Of a DNA stretch of 44,506 bases, positions 19,251-29,100 are shown piece by piece. The position numbers were made by a program, and so were the translations under genes. Numbering within the stretch: position 1 is the stretch's first letter; every line of letters starts with the position of its first letter. Under the pieces are notes generated by a model. It was not told the origin of the DNA. It saw only the letters and a list, made by a program, of their open reading frames with translations, and did no database searches. This DNA is from Lachnospiraceae bacterium. Its GTDB lineage: Bacteria; Bacillota; Clostridia; Lachnospirales; Lachnospiraceae. The stretch lies in NCBI GenBank assembly GCA_021442455.1, contig JABUSY010000009.1, forward strand, positions 1-44,506, written 5' to 3'.

Positions 19251-19272
19251 AAAAAGCTCTATACCAGAGCTT
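19251..19272 (-). terminator. Intrinsic terminator ending the S10-spc array after infA
   Basis: On the minus strand AAGCTCT pairs with AGAGCTT around GGTAT and runs into TTTTTC. It begins 4 bases beyond the infA stop codon, so the ribosomal-protein transcript should end here. Confidence 0.85.
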
Positions 19273-19276
19273 ATGC

Positions 19277-19495
19277 TTATTTATCTCTCCAGATAATACG
19301 CCCTTTGTTCAGATCGTAAGGAGAAAGCTCTATGATTACTTTATCTCCCAGAAGGATTCTTATAAAATTCATGCGAAGTCTTCCGCTGATATGAGCCAGC
19401 ACCACATGCTTGTTCTCTAATTCTACCTTGAACATCGCATTTGGAAGCTTCTCTAGAACGGTTCCTTCCACCTCAATCACATCTAACTTCGACAT
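19277..19495 (-). CDS. infA: Translation initiation factor IF-1
   Basis: IF-1 occupies the ribosomal A site during initiation. The 72-residue OB-fold protein shows the family motifs [36 protein letters not shown] and [14 protein letters not shown]. Its ribosome binding site AAGGAGG is formed by the last codons of the preceding KOW gene, 3 bases away, implying coupled translation. It is the last gene of the array here and is followed immediately by a terminator rather than rpmJ. Confidence 0.97.
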   Translation of the reverse strand: MSKLDVIEVEGTVLEKLPNAMFKVELENKHVVLAHISGRLRMNFIRILLGDKVIIELSPYDLNKGRIIWRDK

Positions 19496-19498
19496 ATA

Positions 19499-19762
19499 TC
19501 AAACCTCCTTGAGTTTAATTGCTTTTCTGATATCTTCATTTCGAAGGGGCAAATGTTTCCCTATCCGCTCTTGCAGTATTACTGATACACCGTAATCGGA
19601 CTGGATATGTTTCAATTTCTTCTTCTTCAATTTATCCAGAGGTCGGATCTTTCCATCAGACAAATATACATATATTTCATTTGCTTCGATAATTATATAT
19701 AATCTCCCCTTGTCATGACCTGCAAGACTTCTAGCATACATTCCTTTTACAAGCTGCTTCAT
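19499..19762 (-). CDS. KOW-domain RNA-binding protein
   Basis: An 87-residue basic protein. It opens with VKGMYARSLAGHDKGRLYII, typical of the small KOW (L14e-like) proteins that clostridial genomes carry between map and infA. Such proteins are presumed to bind RNA or the ribosome; no specific function is established. The C-terminal half is lysine-rich (LDKLKKKKLKHIQ). The ribosome binding site AAAGGAG lies 7 bases before the ATG. Its last codons serve as Shine-Dalgarno for infA. Confidence 0.85.
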   Translation of the reverse strand: MKQLVKGMYARSLAGHDKGRLYIIIEANEIYVYLSDGKIRPLDKLKKKKLKHIQSDYGVSVILQERIGKHLPLRNEDIRKAIKLKEV

Positions 19763-19772
19763 GGTAACTCCT

Positions 19773-20528
19773 TTATTTGCTTAGAGTAATCAGCTCCGGC
19801 TCACCATCGCTAATCACAATAGTATTCTCATAGTGAGCTGACAACGAACCATCTTCTGTCACAACAGTCCAGCCGTCATCCAACCAGCGTACATCAGACG
19901 TCCCAATATCGATCATTGGCTCAATTGCCAGCGTCATCCCAGAATGTAAAAGGATACCCCTACTTTTGCATACAAAATTTGGAATCTGCGGATCTTCATG
20001 TAAACAAGTACCGATTCCATGCCCCACTAGATCTCTTACTACTCCATATCCAAACTTCTCCGCGTACCTACCGATAGCAGAAGATATTTCATGAAGATGC
20101 ATGCCTGCCTTTGCATACTTAATACCTTCAAAAAAGCATTGCTGAGTCACATCGATTAATCTCTGCGCTTCTTGACTAATTGTGCCAACACCATACGTAC
20201 GAGCCGCATCTGAATGATAACCTTTATACATCAAACCAGCGTCCAAGCTGACGATATCTCCCTCCTTAAGAAACCTGTCTTGCTTCGGAATTCCATGTAC
20301 TACCTCCTCATTTACTGAAACACAAATAGATACTGGATATCCGTTATAATGCAGAAAACTTGGTACACATCCAAGTTCACGAATCATCTTCTCACCTTCA
20401 TGATTAATCTCCCAGGTGGAAATACCCGGCCGGATAAGTTTTGAAAGTCCATCGTGAACCTGCTCCAAAAGCTTTCCTGCATGCCGCATTATCTCAATCT
20501 CTCTGGCAGTTTTAATCGTTACTGACAT
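19773..20528 (-). CDS. map: Methionine aminopeptidase, type I
   Basis: Removes the initiator methionine from nascent proteins. The 251-residue pita-bread-fold enzyme has its metal ligands in VSLDAGLMYKGYHSDAAR (two Asp), GHGIGTCLHEDP (His), AIEPMIDIG (Glu) and TEDGSLSAHYENT (Glu), plus the substrate-positioning His of EEVVHGIP. It starts 4 bases after the adk stop. The usual neighbour order secY-adk-map-KOW-infA is kept. No N-terminal SEC-C extension is present. Intact. Confidence 0.97.
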   Translation of the reverse strand: MSVTIKTAREIEIMRHAGKLLEQVHDGLSKLIRPGISTWEINHEGEKMIRELGCVPSFLHYNGYPVSICVSVNEEVVHGIPKQDRFLKEGDIVSLDAGLMYKGYHSDAARTYGVGTISQEAQRLIDVTQQCFFEGIKYAKAGMHLHEISSAIGRYAEKFGYGVVRDLVGHGIGTCLHEDPQIPNFVCKSRGILLHSGMTLAIEPMIDIGTSDVRWLDDGWTVVTEDGSLSAHYENTIVISDGEPELITLSK

Positions 20529-20532
20529 ATTC

Positions 20533-21177
20533 CTATACTCCTAAAATCTTGACAATATCCTGGAATACCTTGTCTATATCCTTGGTACCGTCCACTTTAA
20601 CCAGAATACTTGCTGCATTATAATAGTCGATCAGAGTGTGCATCTGCGCATGATATATATCAAGACGTTTTCTCACTGTTTCTGGCTTATCATCATCACG
20701 AAGAATGAGAACACCTCCGCAGATATCACACTTATCTTCAACTTTTGGAGGATTGTATTTCACATGATAAGTTGCACCACAGACAAGGCATACACGTCGT
20801 CCAGACATACGATTTACTATCTTAGCATCCGGCACTTCAATATAAATGACATGATCCACTTTTACATCACTCTGATCCAAAGCGGCAGTCAGTACTTCAG
20901 CCTGTGAAAGTGTCCTTGGAAATCCGTCTAACACATATCCATTTACAACATCTAGATGGAAAATCCGGTTTATCACAAGATCACAAATCAGATCATCAGG
21001 TACCAACAGGCCCTGATCCATATAAATCTTGGCTTTCTTCCCCAGTTCCGTCTCATTCTTAATATTCACACGCAAAATATCACCGGTAGAGATATGCGCA
21101 ATTCCATACTTTTTTGCAATCCATTGTGCCTGTGTTCCTTTACCGGCTCCCGGTGATCCTAACATAAGAATTTTCAT
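20533..21177 (-). CDS. adk: Adenylate kinase
   Basis: Interconverts ATP plus AMP with two ADP. The 214-residue long-form enzyme has the P-loop LGSPGAGKGTQAQW, the AMP-binding STGDILR and LDGFPRTLSQAE, and a LID with four cysteines (CLVCGATY and CDICGG), so it binds structural zinc as in other Gram-positive enzymes. About 150 bases separate it from secY; that gap contains TATAAT on the minus strand without a convincing -35, possibly an internal promoter. Confidence 0.97.
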   Translation of the reverse strand: MKILMLGSPGAGKGTQAQWIAKKYGIAHISTGDILRVNIKNETELGKKAKIYMDQGLLVPDDLICDLVINRIFHLDVVNGYVLDGFPRTLSQAEVLTAALDQSDVKVDHVIYIEVPDAKIVNRMSGRRVCLVCGATYHVKYNPPKVEDKCDICGGVLILRDDDKPETVRKRLDIYHAQMHTLIDYYNAASILVKVDGTKDIDKVFQDIVKILGV

Positions 21178-21326
21178 ACACAGATACCTCTCTTAATCAA
21201 TTATTCAGATCAGGTAGGTAAATTGGATACTCTACATTATACAAAAGGGTTCCAATAACCTGCCTGTGTACTAAAGACAATGCTATAATCATTCTCACAC
21301 CATAACCTTACTATAACACAAACCTG

Positions 21327-22634
21327 TTAATTGTTCAAGAAGCCTTTGTAATTCCGAATCAACATCATAGATTCCATCTGTTTCAATGTCTCCAAAATAA
21401 CCGATACGATAATTATCAAAGCAGTTCCTCCAAAGGATACATCAGCATTAAACATACCATTAAAGAAAAAGGGAATGACGCTTACAATCACAAGACCGAT
21501 CGTACCGATAAAAATGATATGTTCCAATACTGAATGCAAAAAATTAACCGTTGCTTTTCCAGGTCGTATTCCCGGAATAAAACCGCCCTGCTTCTTTATA
21601 TTATCCGCCACTTCAATAGGATTGAAGGTGACAGACGTATAAAAATAAGCGAAGAAAAACACCAATACAACGTAGAGAATTAAACCGATGCTTGAAAACC
21701 AATCGTTTGGTTTGAACCAGTTGCTGGAGCTGAGCATAGTAATAATTTTCCTACCCCATTTTCCAAGCATTTTGCCTGTAAAAGTCACAATGATAACCGG
21801 GAAAGACATGATTGAAGATGCGAAGATAATTGGAATTGCACCAGCTGTATTAACCTTCAACGGAATATGTGAGAATTGACCGTCCACTATCTTGCTTCTC
21901 ATTTTCTTGGAATATTGAACCGGAATTCTTCTCTCTGCTTCGTTCAAGATCAAAACTAGCACTGTTACTGCCAATATAATGACCGCAATGACAATTCCGG
22001 AAACTATTGCTTTCACAATTGTTTTCCTTTTTACGAATTTTTCAAAAAGTGTGATTATATCCACCGGAATACGAGACAGGATATTAAACAAAAGGATCAT
22101 GGAAATACCATTGCCCACACCTTTATCGTTTATCTGCTCACCGATCCACAGCAGAAAAGTGGAAGCAGTAGTTAAAGAAGTGACCACCACAATTATATTG
22201 ATCGCATTTAACTCAAGGATCAACCTCTTTCCAAATCCGATACACATGCCAATGGATTCCAATAACGCAAGACCGACCGTTAAATAACGAGTTAGAGCCG
22301 CTAACTTCTTGTAACCGCCTTCTCCATCTCTCTTCATTTCCTCTAACTTCGGAATTGCTATCGTCAAAAGTTGAATAATGATAGAAGAAGTGATATACGG
22401 TGTAATACTAAGTGCAAAAATGGAAAAATTCGTCAAGCTTCCACCTGTAAAGGCGTTCAGAAAAGCAAACGCATCATTGGATTTTTGATTGAAATAATAT
22501 CTAAAAAAACTCTTATCAACGCCTGGCACCGGTATTTTGGATCCGACACGAATCACAACCAGGATAAACAAAACATAAAAAATCCTATGACGCATTTCTT
22601 TAATCTGAAAAGCATCTTTTAAGGTTTTAAACAT
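21327..22634 (-). CDS. secY: Preprotein translocase subunit SecY
   Basis: The channel subunit of the SecYEG translocon. Its 435 residues form ten membrane segments. Recognisable parts are KIPVPGVD in the plug region, ALSITPYITSSIIIQLL, RRIPVQYSKKM on the conserved cytosolic loop, and GFIPGIRPGK before the last helices. The ATG shares one base with the rplO stop (TGATG), so I start at 22634 rather than at the TTG one codon upstream. The placement within the spc cluster is standard. Confidence 0.97.
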   Translation of the reverse strand: MFKTLKDAFQIKEMRHRIFYVLFILVVIRVGSKIPVPGVDKSFFRYYFNQKSNDAFAFLNAFTGGSLTNFSIFALSITPYITSSIIIQLLTIAIPKLEEMKRDGEGGYKKLAALTRYLTVGLALLESIGMCIGFGKRLILELNAINIIVVVTSLTTASTFLLWIGEQINDKGVGNGISMILLFNILSRIPVDIITLFEKFVKRKTIVKAIVSGIVIAVIILAVTVLVLILNEAERRIPVQYSKKMRSKIVDGQFSHIPLKVNTAGAIPIIFASSIMSFPVIIVTFTGKMLGKWGRKIITMLSSSNWFKPNDWFSSIGLILYVVLVFFFAYFYTSVTFNPIEVADNIKKQGGFIPGIRPGKATVNFLHSVLEHIIFIGTIGLVIVSVIPFFFNGMFNADVSFGGTALIIIVSVILETLKQMESMMLIRNYKGFLNN

Positions 22635-23074
22635 CAAATCACCTCGACTATCCCACCTACCGCCTCAATTTTGACTTTTGCACTTTTACTAAAAGCGTTC
22701 ATTTTTACTGTAAGTTTCTTGGAGAGTTCACCATTGCCAAGAATTTTCACTCCGTCTTTCTGGTTGGATAACAATCCTATTTTCATTAAGGACTCAATTC
22801 TTACCTCTGAACCGTCCTCAAATCTCTCCAACTCGCTCACATTAAACGCTATGATTTTCTTAGAATTCCTGCATGTAAAACCTCTTTTTGGGAGTCTTCT
22901 GTATAAAGGCATCTGTCCGCCTTCAAATCCTGGTCTCGGTCCTCCAGAACGAGCTTTTTGTCCCTTATGTCCCTTACCGGCTGTCTTACCATTGCCTGAA
23001 GCATGTCCACGGCCTTTACGGAAGTTATCACTGTGTTTTGAGCCCTCGGCTGGCTTTAAATTTGATAAGTCCAT
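22634..23074 (-). CDS. rplO: 50S ribosomal protein L15
   Basis: Large-subunit protein needed late in 50S assembly. The 146-residue product has the glycine-rich basic N-terminus ([21 protein letters not shown]) and the family core [12 protein letters not shown]. The ribosome binding site AAGGAGGTACCAAC precedes the ATG. Its TGA stop overlaps the secY start by one base, giving tight coupling to the translocon gene. Confidence 0.97.
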   Translation of the reverse strand: MDLSNLKPAEGSKHSDNFRKGRGHASGNGKTAGKGHKGQKARSGGPRPGFEGGQMPLYRRLPKRGFTCRNSKKIIAFNVSELERFEDGSEVRIESLMKIGLLSNQKDGVKILGNGELSKKLTVKMNAFSKSAKVKIEAVGGIVEVI

Positions 23075-23099
23075 GTTGGTACCTCCTTGTCACTAAAGA

Positions 23100-23279
23100 T
23101 TATTCTTCCACCTTTAACAAATAATCAACCTGCCTAATCATGCCACGGATAGCAGCATTGTCAGGCTGTTTTACTGTTTGGTGAACTTTTTTTAAACCCA
23201 ATGCTGCTACAATCTTTTTATGCTTTGCCACACAGCCGATTTGAGATTTTACCAAAGTAATTTTTAATTTATCTATCAT
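23100..23279 (-). CDS. rpmD: 50S ribosomal protein L30
   Basis: A 59-residue protein between rpsE and rplO, the standard place for L30. It reads from ATG (MIDKLKITLVKSQIGC) through KKIVAALGLKKVHQTV and PDNAAIRGMIRQVDYLLKV to TAA. The GXXKXVXXTV and NXXXRGMI features are typical of bacterial L30. GGAGAGAGAGG lies 5 bases upstream as ribosome binding site. Length and context make the call secure. Confidence 0.95.
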   Translation of the reverse strand: MIDKLKITLVKSQIGCVAKHKKIVAALGLKKVHQTVKQPDNAAIRGMIRQVDYLLKVEE

Positions 23280-23293
23280 TATCCTCTCTCTCC

Positions 23294-23803
23294 TTAAGTA
23301 AAGATTTCTTTTACAGATTTTCCACGCAGTCTTGCTATTTCTTCAGGAGTTTTTAACTGACGAAGACCTTCAATAGTTGCCAAAACTACATTTTGTTTAT
23401 TATTGGATCTCAATGATTTAGTACGAATATTCTGGATACCAGCCAGCTCTACTACTGCACGGGCAGGGCCTCCTGCGATTACACCAGTACCTTCCGGAGC
23501 TTTTTTCAACAAAACCTCTGCACTTCCAGATTTTCCAATAAAGTCATGGGTAACACTTTTATTTTTATCTCTCGCAACGTTCACCAATTTCTTCATAGCA
23601 TCTTCTTTACCTTTACGGATTGCCTCTGGAATTTCAGTTGCTTTTCCAAGGCCTGCGCCCACATGTCCGTTGTGATCACCCACAACTACTAAAGCGGTAA
23701 AACGAAAGTTACGGCCACCTTTAACAACCTTGGTAACTCGCTTGATAGAAACAATTTTTTCTTCTAACTCTAATTGGCTGGCATCAATGATTACATGTCT
23801 CAT
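23294..23803 (-). CDS. rpsE: 30S ribosomal protein S5
   Basis: Small-subunit protein lining the mRNA entry channel and involved in decoding fidelity. The 169 residues include the S5 signature [20 protein letters not shown], then [18 protein letters not shown], and the second-domain motif [16 protein letters not shown]. The ribosome binding site GGAAGGAG lies 8 bases before the ATG. Spectinomycin-site residues are in the usual loop with no obvious change. Confidence 0.97.
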   Translation of the reverse strand: MRHVIIDASQLELEEKIVSIKRVTKVVKGGRNFRFTALVVVGDHNGHVGAGLGKATEIPEAIRKGKEDAMKKLVNVARDKNKSVTHDFIGKSGSAEVLLKKAPEGTGVIAGGPARAVVELAGIQNIRTKSLRSNNKQNVVLATIEGLRQLKTPEEIARLRGKSVKEIFT

Positions 23804-23821
23804 CTGTTCTTCTCCTTCCTC

Positions 23822-24190
23822 TTAGAATTTCAAACCAGCTTCGCGTGCTGCATCTGCCAATGCCTGAATTTTCCCCTGATAAATGAAACCACCGCGATCG
23901 AAAAACACTTCTTTAATTCCTGCCTCCACTGCTTTTTTACCGATTACAGTTCCTAGATATGCTGCTGCTTTTACATCATTGGTTTTCTCTAATGCAGCTT
24001 TGACTTTTTTCTGAAGAGTAGAAGCAGACAACAGTGTATGACCCATTCTATCATCAATAATTTGTACATACATATGGCTGTTACTCCGAAAGACAGCTAG
24101 ACGCAGTCTTTTGTCTTGGGAGACGATATGATAACGAATTCTTCTATGCTTTTTCTGACGAACCTGAGATCTTGATATTTTATTAATCAT
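23822..24190 (-). CDS. rplR: 50S ribosomal protein L18
   Basis: Binds 5S rRNA with L5 and L25. The product has a basic N-terminal tail (SRSQVRQKKHRRIRYHI) and the conserved C-terminal core KAAAYLGTVIGKKAVEAGI and FFDRGGFIYQGKIQALADAA. I start at the ATG with AAGGAG nine bases upstream (122 residues) rather than at a TTG two codons earlier. Confidence 0.96.
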   Translation of the reverse strand: MINKISRSQVRQKKHRRIRYHIVSQDKRLRLAVFRSNSHMYVQIIDDRMGHTLLSASTLQKKVKAALEKTNDVKAAAYLGTVIGKKAVEAGIKEVFFDRGGFIYQGKIQALADAAREAGLKF

Positions 24191-24208
24191 TTTCAAACTC
24201 TCCTTATA

Positions 24209-24748
24209 TTATTTCTTACCAGTCTTTCCTGCTTTAGCTCTGATCACTTCATCAACATATTTTATTCCCTTACTCTTATAAGGCTCAGGTCTTCTCTTGT
24301 TTCTAATTTCAGCTGCATACTGGCCTACTTTTTCTTTATCAATACCTTTAACAATGATCTTGTTTCCATCAACCATAGTTTCCAGATCTGCCGGATCTTC
24401 TATCTCTATCGGATGAGAATATCCTAGATTCATAATCAATTTCTTTCCCTGTTTTACTGCACGATAACCGACACCCTTAACTTCCAAAACTTTTTCATAT
24501 CCTTCACTGACACCTACAATCATATTTTTGATCAACGTTCTAGTTAGACCGTGCAAGGATTTCATTTTTTTCAAATCATTCGGCCTAGTAATAATTATCT
24601 GATCATCTTCCAGCTTGATAAACATTTCTTCCGGTAAATTTCTCTGAAGATTTCCCTTCGGCCCCTTGACTGTAACAGCATTTTTCTCTTTAATATCAAC
24701 CATAACACCGGCTGGAACGCCTACTGGCAGTCTTCCTATACGCGACAT
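24209..24748 (-). CDS. rplF: 50S ribosomal protein L6
   Basis: Large-subunit protein near the sarcin-ricin loop. The 179-residue protein has two similar domains and the family signature near the C-terminus, [20 protein letters not shown], with [13 protein letters not shown] after it. The start [15 protein letters not shown] is canonical, with AGGAGG upstream. A 133-base spacer separates it from rpsH, longer than other gaps in the array; I see no feature in it. Confidence 0.97.
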   Translation of the reverse strand: MSRIGRLPVGVPAGVMVDIKEKNAVTVKGPKGNLQRNLPEEMFIKLEDDQIIITRPNDLKKMKSLHGLTRTLIKNMIVGVSEGYEKVLEVKGVGYRAVKQGKKLIMNLGYSHPIEIEDPADLETMVDGNKIIVKGIDKEKVGQYAAEIRNKRRPEPYKSKGIKYVDEVIRAKAGKTGKK

Positions 24749-24881
24749 ACCTTAAAATTCCTCCTGATTAACTTAGATTTTCAGAAATAACATAGATATT
24801 TTTCTCTCTGTTTTCAGTTGTTTGCGCACTTATCCTAACACAGTTCACACTCATTATACTGCTTCTAAAGTTACTTATCGG

Positions 24882-25283
24882 TCACCAGATAAATGCCAAG
24901 ACTTCGCCACCTATCTTCAACTTTCTGGCCTGTTTTTCAGTAATAACTCCATGATTAGTGGAAAGGATTGCAATGCCCAAACCTCCCAAAACTCTTGGCA
25001 ATTTTTCTTTTTTTACATATACACGAAGACCGGATTTTGAAATTCTTTTTAATCCAGAAATGATTTTTTCATTCTTATTTGCACCATATTTTAAGATGAT
25101 ACGGATCGTTTTTTCAGCTCCTTCTTCAATAAGATTATATTTGACGATATATCCTTCATTAACGAGGATATCGGCAATGGCTATTTTCATTTTTGATGCT
25201 GGAACATCTACAACATCATGTTTCGCTGTATTGGCATTACGGATTCTTGTAAGCATATCTGCAATTGGATCGCTCATCGACAT
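24882..25283 (-). CDS. rpsH: 30S ribosomal protein S8
   Basis: Primary 16S rRNA-binding protein of the central domain and, in many bacteria, spc operon repressor. The 133 residues run from [18 protein letters not shown] to the conserved end [25 protein letters not shown] lies ten bases before the first ATG. Intact. Confidence 0.97.
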   Translation of the reverse strand: MSMSDPIADMLTRIRNANTAKHDVVDVPASKMKIAIADILVNEGYIVKYNLIEEGAEKTIRIILKYGANKNEKIISGLKRISKSGLRVYVKKEKLPRVLGGLGIAILSTNHGVITEKQARKLKIGGEVLAFIW

Positions 25284-25306
25284 AATGTATTTTCTCCTTT
25301 CCTATT

Positions 25307-25492
25307 TTACCAACTAGCTTTCTTCACGCCAGGGATCTGACCTTTATATGCTAATTCCCGGAAACAGATACGGCAGATTCCATATTTTCTCAGGTATGCA
25401 TGTGGACGTCCACAGATTCTGCAGCGATTGTATTCTTTGGTGGAAAATTTTGCTGTTCGCTGCTGTTTAATTCTCATTGCTATTTTTGCCAT
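25307..25492 (-). CDS. rpsZ: 30S ribosomal protein S14, zinc-binding type Z
   Basis: The 61-residue zinc form of S14. Two CxxC pairs ([12 protein letters not shown] and [12 protein letters not shown]) form the ribbon, and the C-terminal [11 protein letters not shown] is universal in this form. The presence of this type in the spc cluster is typical of Gram-positive bacteria. AGGAGGAAATATCA precedes the ATG. Confidence 0.97.
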   Translation of the reverse strand: MAKIAMRIKQQRTAKFSTKEYNRCRICGRPHAYLRKYGICRICFRELAYKGQIPGVKKASW

Positions 25493-25509
25493 TGATATTT
25501 CCTCCTGTA

Positions 25510-26049
25510 TTACTTTGCTAATGGCATATTGAATAATGTCAACAATTCACGAGCTTCTTCATCGGTTTTGGCAGTAGTAACGAAAATGATATCCATACCT
25601 CTCACTTTGTCAACTTTGTCATACTCAATTTCTGGAAAAATCAACTGCTCTTTGATGCCAAGAGCATAGTTTCCTCTTCCATCGAAAGCGTTCGGATTTA
25701 CACCATGAAAGTCGCGTACACGGGGAAGCGCTAGGTTAATCAGACGCTCAGCGAATTCATACATTCTCTCACCTCTTAAAGTAACCTTGCATCCAACTGG
25801 CATTCCCTCTCTGATCTTAAAATTAGCAACAGATTTCTTTGCCTTAGTCACAACTACCTTCTGACCAGTGATTTTTTCCAAATCTCCAACAGCAGAATCC
25901 AGAACTTTAACATTTTCTTTTGCTTCTCCAACGCCCATGTTGATGACAATTTTTTCGAGTTTTGGTACTTCCATTACGTTCTTATATCCGAATTTTTCTA
26001 TCATGGCATCAACAATTGCATTCTTGTATATTTCTTTATATTTGCTCAC
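25510..26049 (-). CDS. rplE: 50S ribosomal protein L5
   Basis: 5S rRNA-binding protein contacting the 30S head. The 179 residues carry the signature [20 protein letters not shown] and the C-terminal core [18 protein letters not shown]. The start codon is GTG (GTGAGCAAA), with GAGAGGAAG eight bases upstream; no in-frame ATG fits better. Intact. Confidence 0.96.
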   Translation of the reverse strand: MSKYKEIYKNAIVDAMIEKFGYKNVMEVPKLEKIVINMGVGEAKENVKVLDSAVGDLEKITGQKVVVTKAKKSVANFKIREGMPVGCKVTLRGERMYEFAERLINLALPRVRDFHGVNPNAFDGRGNYALGIKEQLIFPEIEYDKVDKVRGMDIIFVTTAKTDEEARELLTLFNMPLAK

Positions 26050-26070
26050 GTTTCAGGCTTCCTCTCTTTC

Positions 26071-26379
26071 TTAATCCAACATTTCGCCTGTTGATTTTGC
26101 AATACGAACCTTCTTATTTCCGTCTAATTTATATCCGATACGGGTTACTTTTCCTTTGTGAAGGTACATAACATTCGAAAGATCAATAGGAGCTTCTTTT
26201 TGCACAATTCCGCCATTTTGATTTTTCACATTGGGCTTTGTATGTTTAGTAATCATGTTGATTCCTTCGACAATAACTCTATTATTCTTTACATCGACAG
26301 AAAGAATCTTTCCTTTTTTATTCTTATCTTTACCGGCGATTACTTGAACACTATCACCTTTTTTAATCTTCACTGACAT
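26071..26379 (-). CDS. rplX: 50S ribosomal protein L24
   Basis: Assembly initiator of the 50S subunit. The 102-residue KOW protein begins [20 protein letters not shown] and contains [14 protein letters not shown] with [11 protein letters not shown], all typical. AGGAGG stands six bases before this ATG; a TTG two codons upstream is in frame but badly spaced, so I reject it. Ten bases separate it from rplN. Confidence 0.96.
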   Translation of the reverse strand: MSVKIKKGDSVQVIAGKDKNKKGKILSVDVKNNRVIVEGINMITKHTKPNVKNQNGGIVQKEAPIDLSNVMYLHKGKVTRIGYKLDGNKKVRIAKSTGEMLD

Positions 26380-26389
26380 AGCCAACCTC

Positions 26390-26758
26390 CTATAAAACTT
26401 CCGGAGCTAAAGAAACAATTTTCATAAATTGTTTCTCACGAAGCTCTCTGGCTACAGGACCAAAAACACGCGTTCCTCTGAGAGTTTTGTCATCTTTGAT
26501 AATAACTGCTGCATTTTCATCAAATTTAATATAGGAACCATCTTTTCGGCGAACACCCTTCACAGAACGTACCACTACAGCTTTAACTACATCTCCTTTT
26601 TTTACCACACCGCCAGGTGTTGCATCTTTGACTGTAGCAACGATAATATCACCAATATTCGCATATCTTTTGTTAGAGGCTCCCATAACACGAATGCAGA
26701 GAATTTCTTTCGCACCGGTGTTATCAGCAACCTTCAATCTGCTTTCCTGCTGAATCAT
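26390..26758 (-). CDS. rplN: 50S ribosomal protein L14
   Basis: Large-subunit protein at the subunit interface and the binding site of the silencing factor RsfS. The 122 residues include [20 protein letters not shown], the signature segment [20 protein letters not shown] and [28 protein letters not shown] precedes the ATG. Perfectly ordinary. Confidence 0.98.
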   Translation of the reverse strand: MIQQESRLKVADNTGAKEILCIRVMGASNKRYANIGDIIVATVKDATPGGVVKKGDVVKAVVVRSVKGVRRKDGSYIKFDENAAVIIKDDKTLRGTRVFGPVARELREKQFMKIVSLAPEVL

Positions 26759-26788
26759 ACTGGTATTCCTCCTTTAGCATTCCATCAA

Positions 26789-27046
26789 TTATTTTGCTTT
26801 TTCCATGACATCTACCAGTCTCCATCTCTTATCTTTTGACAACGGACGGGTTTCCATTACTTTTACAGTATCACCAATATTACATTCATTATTTTCATCG
26901 TGCGCTTTTAATTTATAAGTTTTCTTTACAATTTTTTTGTAAAGTGGATGTTTCACGTGGTTTTCAATCGCTACAACGATAGTTTTATTCATTTTATTGC
27001 TAACAACTTTACCGACACGTGTTTTTCTCAGATTTCTTTCTTTCAC
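26789..27046 (-). CDS. rpsQ: 30S ribosomal protein S17
   Basis: Primary 16S rRNA-binding protein. From the GTG at 27046 it gives an 85-residue product starting [18 protein letters not shown] after the initiator, with the signature [17 protein letters not shown] and [15 protein letters not shown] prefer this GTG because AAAGGAG lies 11 bases before it; an in-frame ATG seven codons upstream has no ribosome binding site and would add a non-homologous extension. Confidence 0.94.
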   Translation of the reverse strand: MKERNLRKTRVGKVVSNKMNKTIVVAIENHVKHPLYKKIVKKTYKLKAHDENNECNIGDTVKVMETRPLSKDKRWRLVDVMEKAK

Positions 27047-27085
27047 GGTTTGTTCGTCTCCTTTCATGCACTAAAGCACAGGTCT

Positions 27086-27295
27086 TTAGTTAGCTGAATT
27101 GGTCTTTTGCACAATTACAGTTAAAATTCTCGCAATGTTCTTGCAAACCTTTTTGATCCTACTCGTATTGTTCAGCTGATTGGTCGCGTTCTGAAGTCTT
27201 AAGTTAAAAAGTTCTTTTTTAGCAGATACTAATTCATCTTTTAATTCGGCAGCTGATTTAGTCATTAAATCTTCTACATACTTTTTACTTTTCAT
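27086..27295 (-). CDS. rpmC: 50S ribosomal protein L29
   Basis: Small helical protein near the peptide exit tunnel, where trigger factor and SRP dock. The 69-residue product reads [20 protein letters not shown] and contains [18 protein letters not shown], the L29 core. I start at the ATG whose Shine-Dalgarno GGCGGTG is inside rplP, giving an 11-base overlap with rplP and thus coupled translation. Confidence 0.95.
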   Translation of the reverse strand: MKSKKYVEDLMTKSAAELKDELVSAKKELFNLRLQNATNQLNNTSRIKKVCKNIARILTVIVQKTNSAN

Positions 27296-27722
27296 TTTGA
27301 TCACCGCCTTCTAAGTGTGCACGGGAAACTATTTTACATTTACATGGTAACTTATGCATAGCAAGGCGTAATGCTTCACGAGCAATCTCTTCAGATACTC
27401 CTGCAATTTCAAACATTACACAACCTGGTTTCACAACTGCCACCCAATACTCCAGAGCACCTTTCCCGGAACCCATACGTGTCTCGGCAGGTTTTGCAGT
27501 AACCGGCTTATCCGGAAAAATTTTTATCCAAACTTTACCACCACGTTTGATATAACGAGTCATAGCCACACGGGCTGCCTCGATCTGATTGGATTTAATC
27601 CAACAGGGTGCTTCAGCCATAAGACCAAATTCACCATAGTTGATTTTATTGCCCCTTAAAGCTTTACCTGTCATGGAACCACGGAATTGTTTACGACGTT
27701 TTACTCTCTTAGGCATTAACAT
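27285..27722 (-). CDS. rplP: 50S ribosomal protein L16
   Basis: Organises the A-site region of the 50S subunit. The 145 residues begin [19 protein letters not shown] and include [20 protein letters not shown] and the signature [19 protein letters not shown]. It starts two bases after the rpsC stop and overlaps rpmC at its end. Intact. Confidence 0.97.
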   Translation of the reverse strand: MLMPKRVKRRKQFRGSMTGKALRGNKINYGEFGLMAEAPCWIKSNQIEAARVAMTRYIKRGGKVWIKIFPDKPVTAKPAETRMGSGKGALEYWVAVVKPGCVMFEIAGVSEEIAREALRLAMHKLPCKCKIVSRAHLEGGDQNEK

Positions 27723-27724
27723 AA

Positions 27725-28381
27725 TTATTTATCGCTCCCTTCCTTGGCTCCTTTAGTTGGAAGGACTTCACCATTATAAATCCACGCTTTTACACCAACT
27801 TTCCCGTAAGTAGTATTTGCTTCGGCGAAACCATAATCGATATCTGCACGCAAGGTTTGAAGCGGAATGGTACCTTCGCTGTAGAACTCGGTACGGGCCA
27901 TATCTGCTCCACCAAGACGACCAGATACTGATGTTTTGATTCCTTTGGCGCCGGCTCTCATAGTTCTCTGCATTGTAGATTTCATAGCACGACGAAAAGA
28001 AAGACGGTTTTCCAATTGCAGCGCGATATTTTCGGCAACAAGCTGTGCATTACGGTCAGGTTTCTTAATTTCTTTGATATCAACAAGCAATTTTTTCTTG
28101 GTATATTTAGCAAGTTCTACCTTGATCTTTTCAATTTCTGTTCCTCCTTTACCGATTGCGATTCCAGGTTTTGCTGTATAAAGAATCACTTTCACTCTGT
28201 CAGATGCTCGCTCAATCTCGATTCTGGAAACGCCTGCACTATATAGTTGCTTCTTCAAAAATTTTCTGATCTTATAGTCTTCTACAAGATAATCTGAAAA
28301 ATTGTCTTCTGAATACCATTTAGAATTCCAATCCTTGATCACACCAACTCTGAAACCGTATGGATTAACTTTCTGTCCCAT
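27725..28381 (-). CDS. rpsC: 30S ribosomal protein S3
   Basis: Forms part of the mRNA entry pore and helicase. The 218 residues start [20 protein letters not shown]. The KH domain contains [18 protein letters not shown], and the C-terminal domain the signature [27 protein letters not shown] precedes the ATG. Eleven bases separate it from rplV. Confidence 0.98.
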   Translation of the reverse strand: MGQKVNPYGFRVGVIKDWNSKWYSEDNFSDYLVEDYKIRKFLKKQLYSAGVSRIEIERASDRVKVILYTAKPGIAIGKGGTEIEKIKVELAKYTKKKLLVDIKEIKKPDRNAQLVAENIALQLENRLSFRRAMKSTMQRTMRAGAKGIKTSVSGRLGGADMARTEFYSEGTIPLQTLRADIDYGFAEANTTYGKVGVKAWIYNGEVLPTKGAKEGSDK

Positions 28382-28392
28382 GCTTATCCTCC

Positions 28393-28779
28393 TTACCTTT
28401 CATCTAATACGATAGAAATATGACTTGTTCTTTTTTCAATCTTGTAGGCTCTCCCCTGTGCTCTCGGACGAATCTTCTTCATAGTCGGCGCTTTATTTGC
28501 AAAACACTTAGCCACACACAGGCTGTCTTTGCTTAGACCGTTGTTATTTTCAGCGTTAGCAACTGCAGATTTCAGCAATTTTTTTATCACACCAGAAGCA
28601 TATCTCGGGTTATATGTCAAAATACCAAATGCGGATTCAACATCTTTGCCACGAATTGCATCCAGTACATAACAAGCTTTCTGAACTGACATTCTTGCGT
28701 ATGACAACTTTGCAGAAGGTCTTGTATCTTTTGTCTTATTTCTTGCTCTCTTAATCTGACTTCTATGTCCTTTAGCCAT
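28393..28779 (-). CDS. rplV: 50S ribosomal protein L22
   Basis: Lines the exit tunnel; its beta-hairpin affects macrolide sensitivity and nascent-chain stalling. The 128 residues include [20 protein letters not shown] and the hairpin signature [20 protein letters not shown]. There is an N-terminal basic extension ([18 protein letters not shown]) before the core, as in related clostridia. AAAGGAGGTTATTAGCA precedes the ATG. Confidence 0.97.
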   Translation of the reverse strand: MAKGHRSQIKRARNKTKDTRPSAKLSYARMSVQKACYVLDAIRGKDVESAFGILTYNPRYASGVIKKLLKSAVANAENNNGLSKDSLCVAKCFANKAPTMKKIRPRAQGRAYKIEKRTSHISIVLDER

Positions 28780-28806
28780 TGCTAATAACCTCCTTTCGAT
28801 CTACTC

Positions 28807-29088
28807 TTATCTTACACCGGATTTTTTTTCGTCTTTTCCGTGTCCTCTGTATGTTCTGGTTGGCACAAACTCACCGAGCTTGTGACCAACCATATCTTCA
28901 GTAACATATATCGGCACATGTTTTCTTCCATCATGGACTGCAATTGTGTGCCCCACGAATGACGGAAAAACTGTAGAACGACGTGACCAGGTCTTAATAA
29001 CTCTCTTATCGTCTGATGCGTTAGCAGCATCAACTTTTTTAAACAGGCTTTCATCAACAAATGGACCTTTTTTCAGTGAACGAGCCAT
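28807..29088 (-). CDS. rpsS: 30S ribosomal protein S19
   Basis: Small-subunit head protein contacting the A- and P-site tRNAs. It reads [18 protein letters not shown], with the S19 signature [20 protein letters not shown] and [17 protein letters not shown]. Two ATG codons are adjacent; the second (29088) is seven bases from GGAGG and gives the usual N-terminus. Intact. Confidence 0.97.
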   Translation of the reverse strand: MARSLKKGPFVDESLFKKVDAANASDDKRVIKTWSRRSTVFPSFVGHTIAVHDGRKHVPIYVTEDMVGHKLGEFVPTRTYRGHGKDEKKSGVR

Positions 29089-29100
29089 CATTTAACCTCC

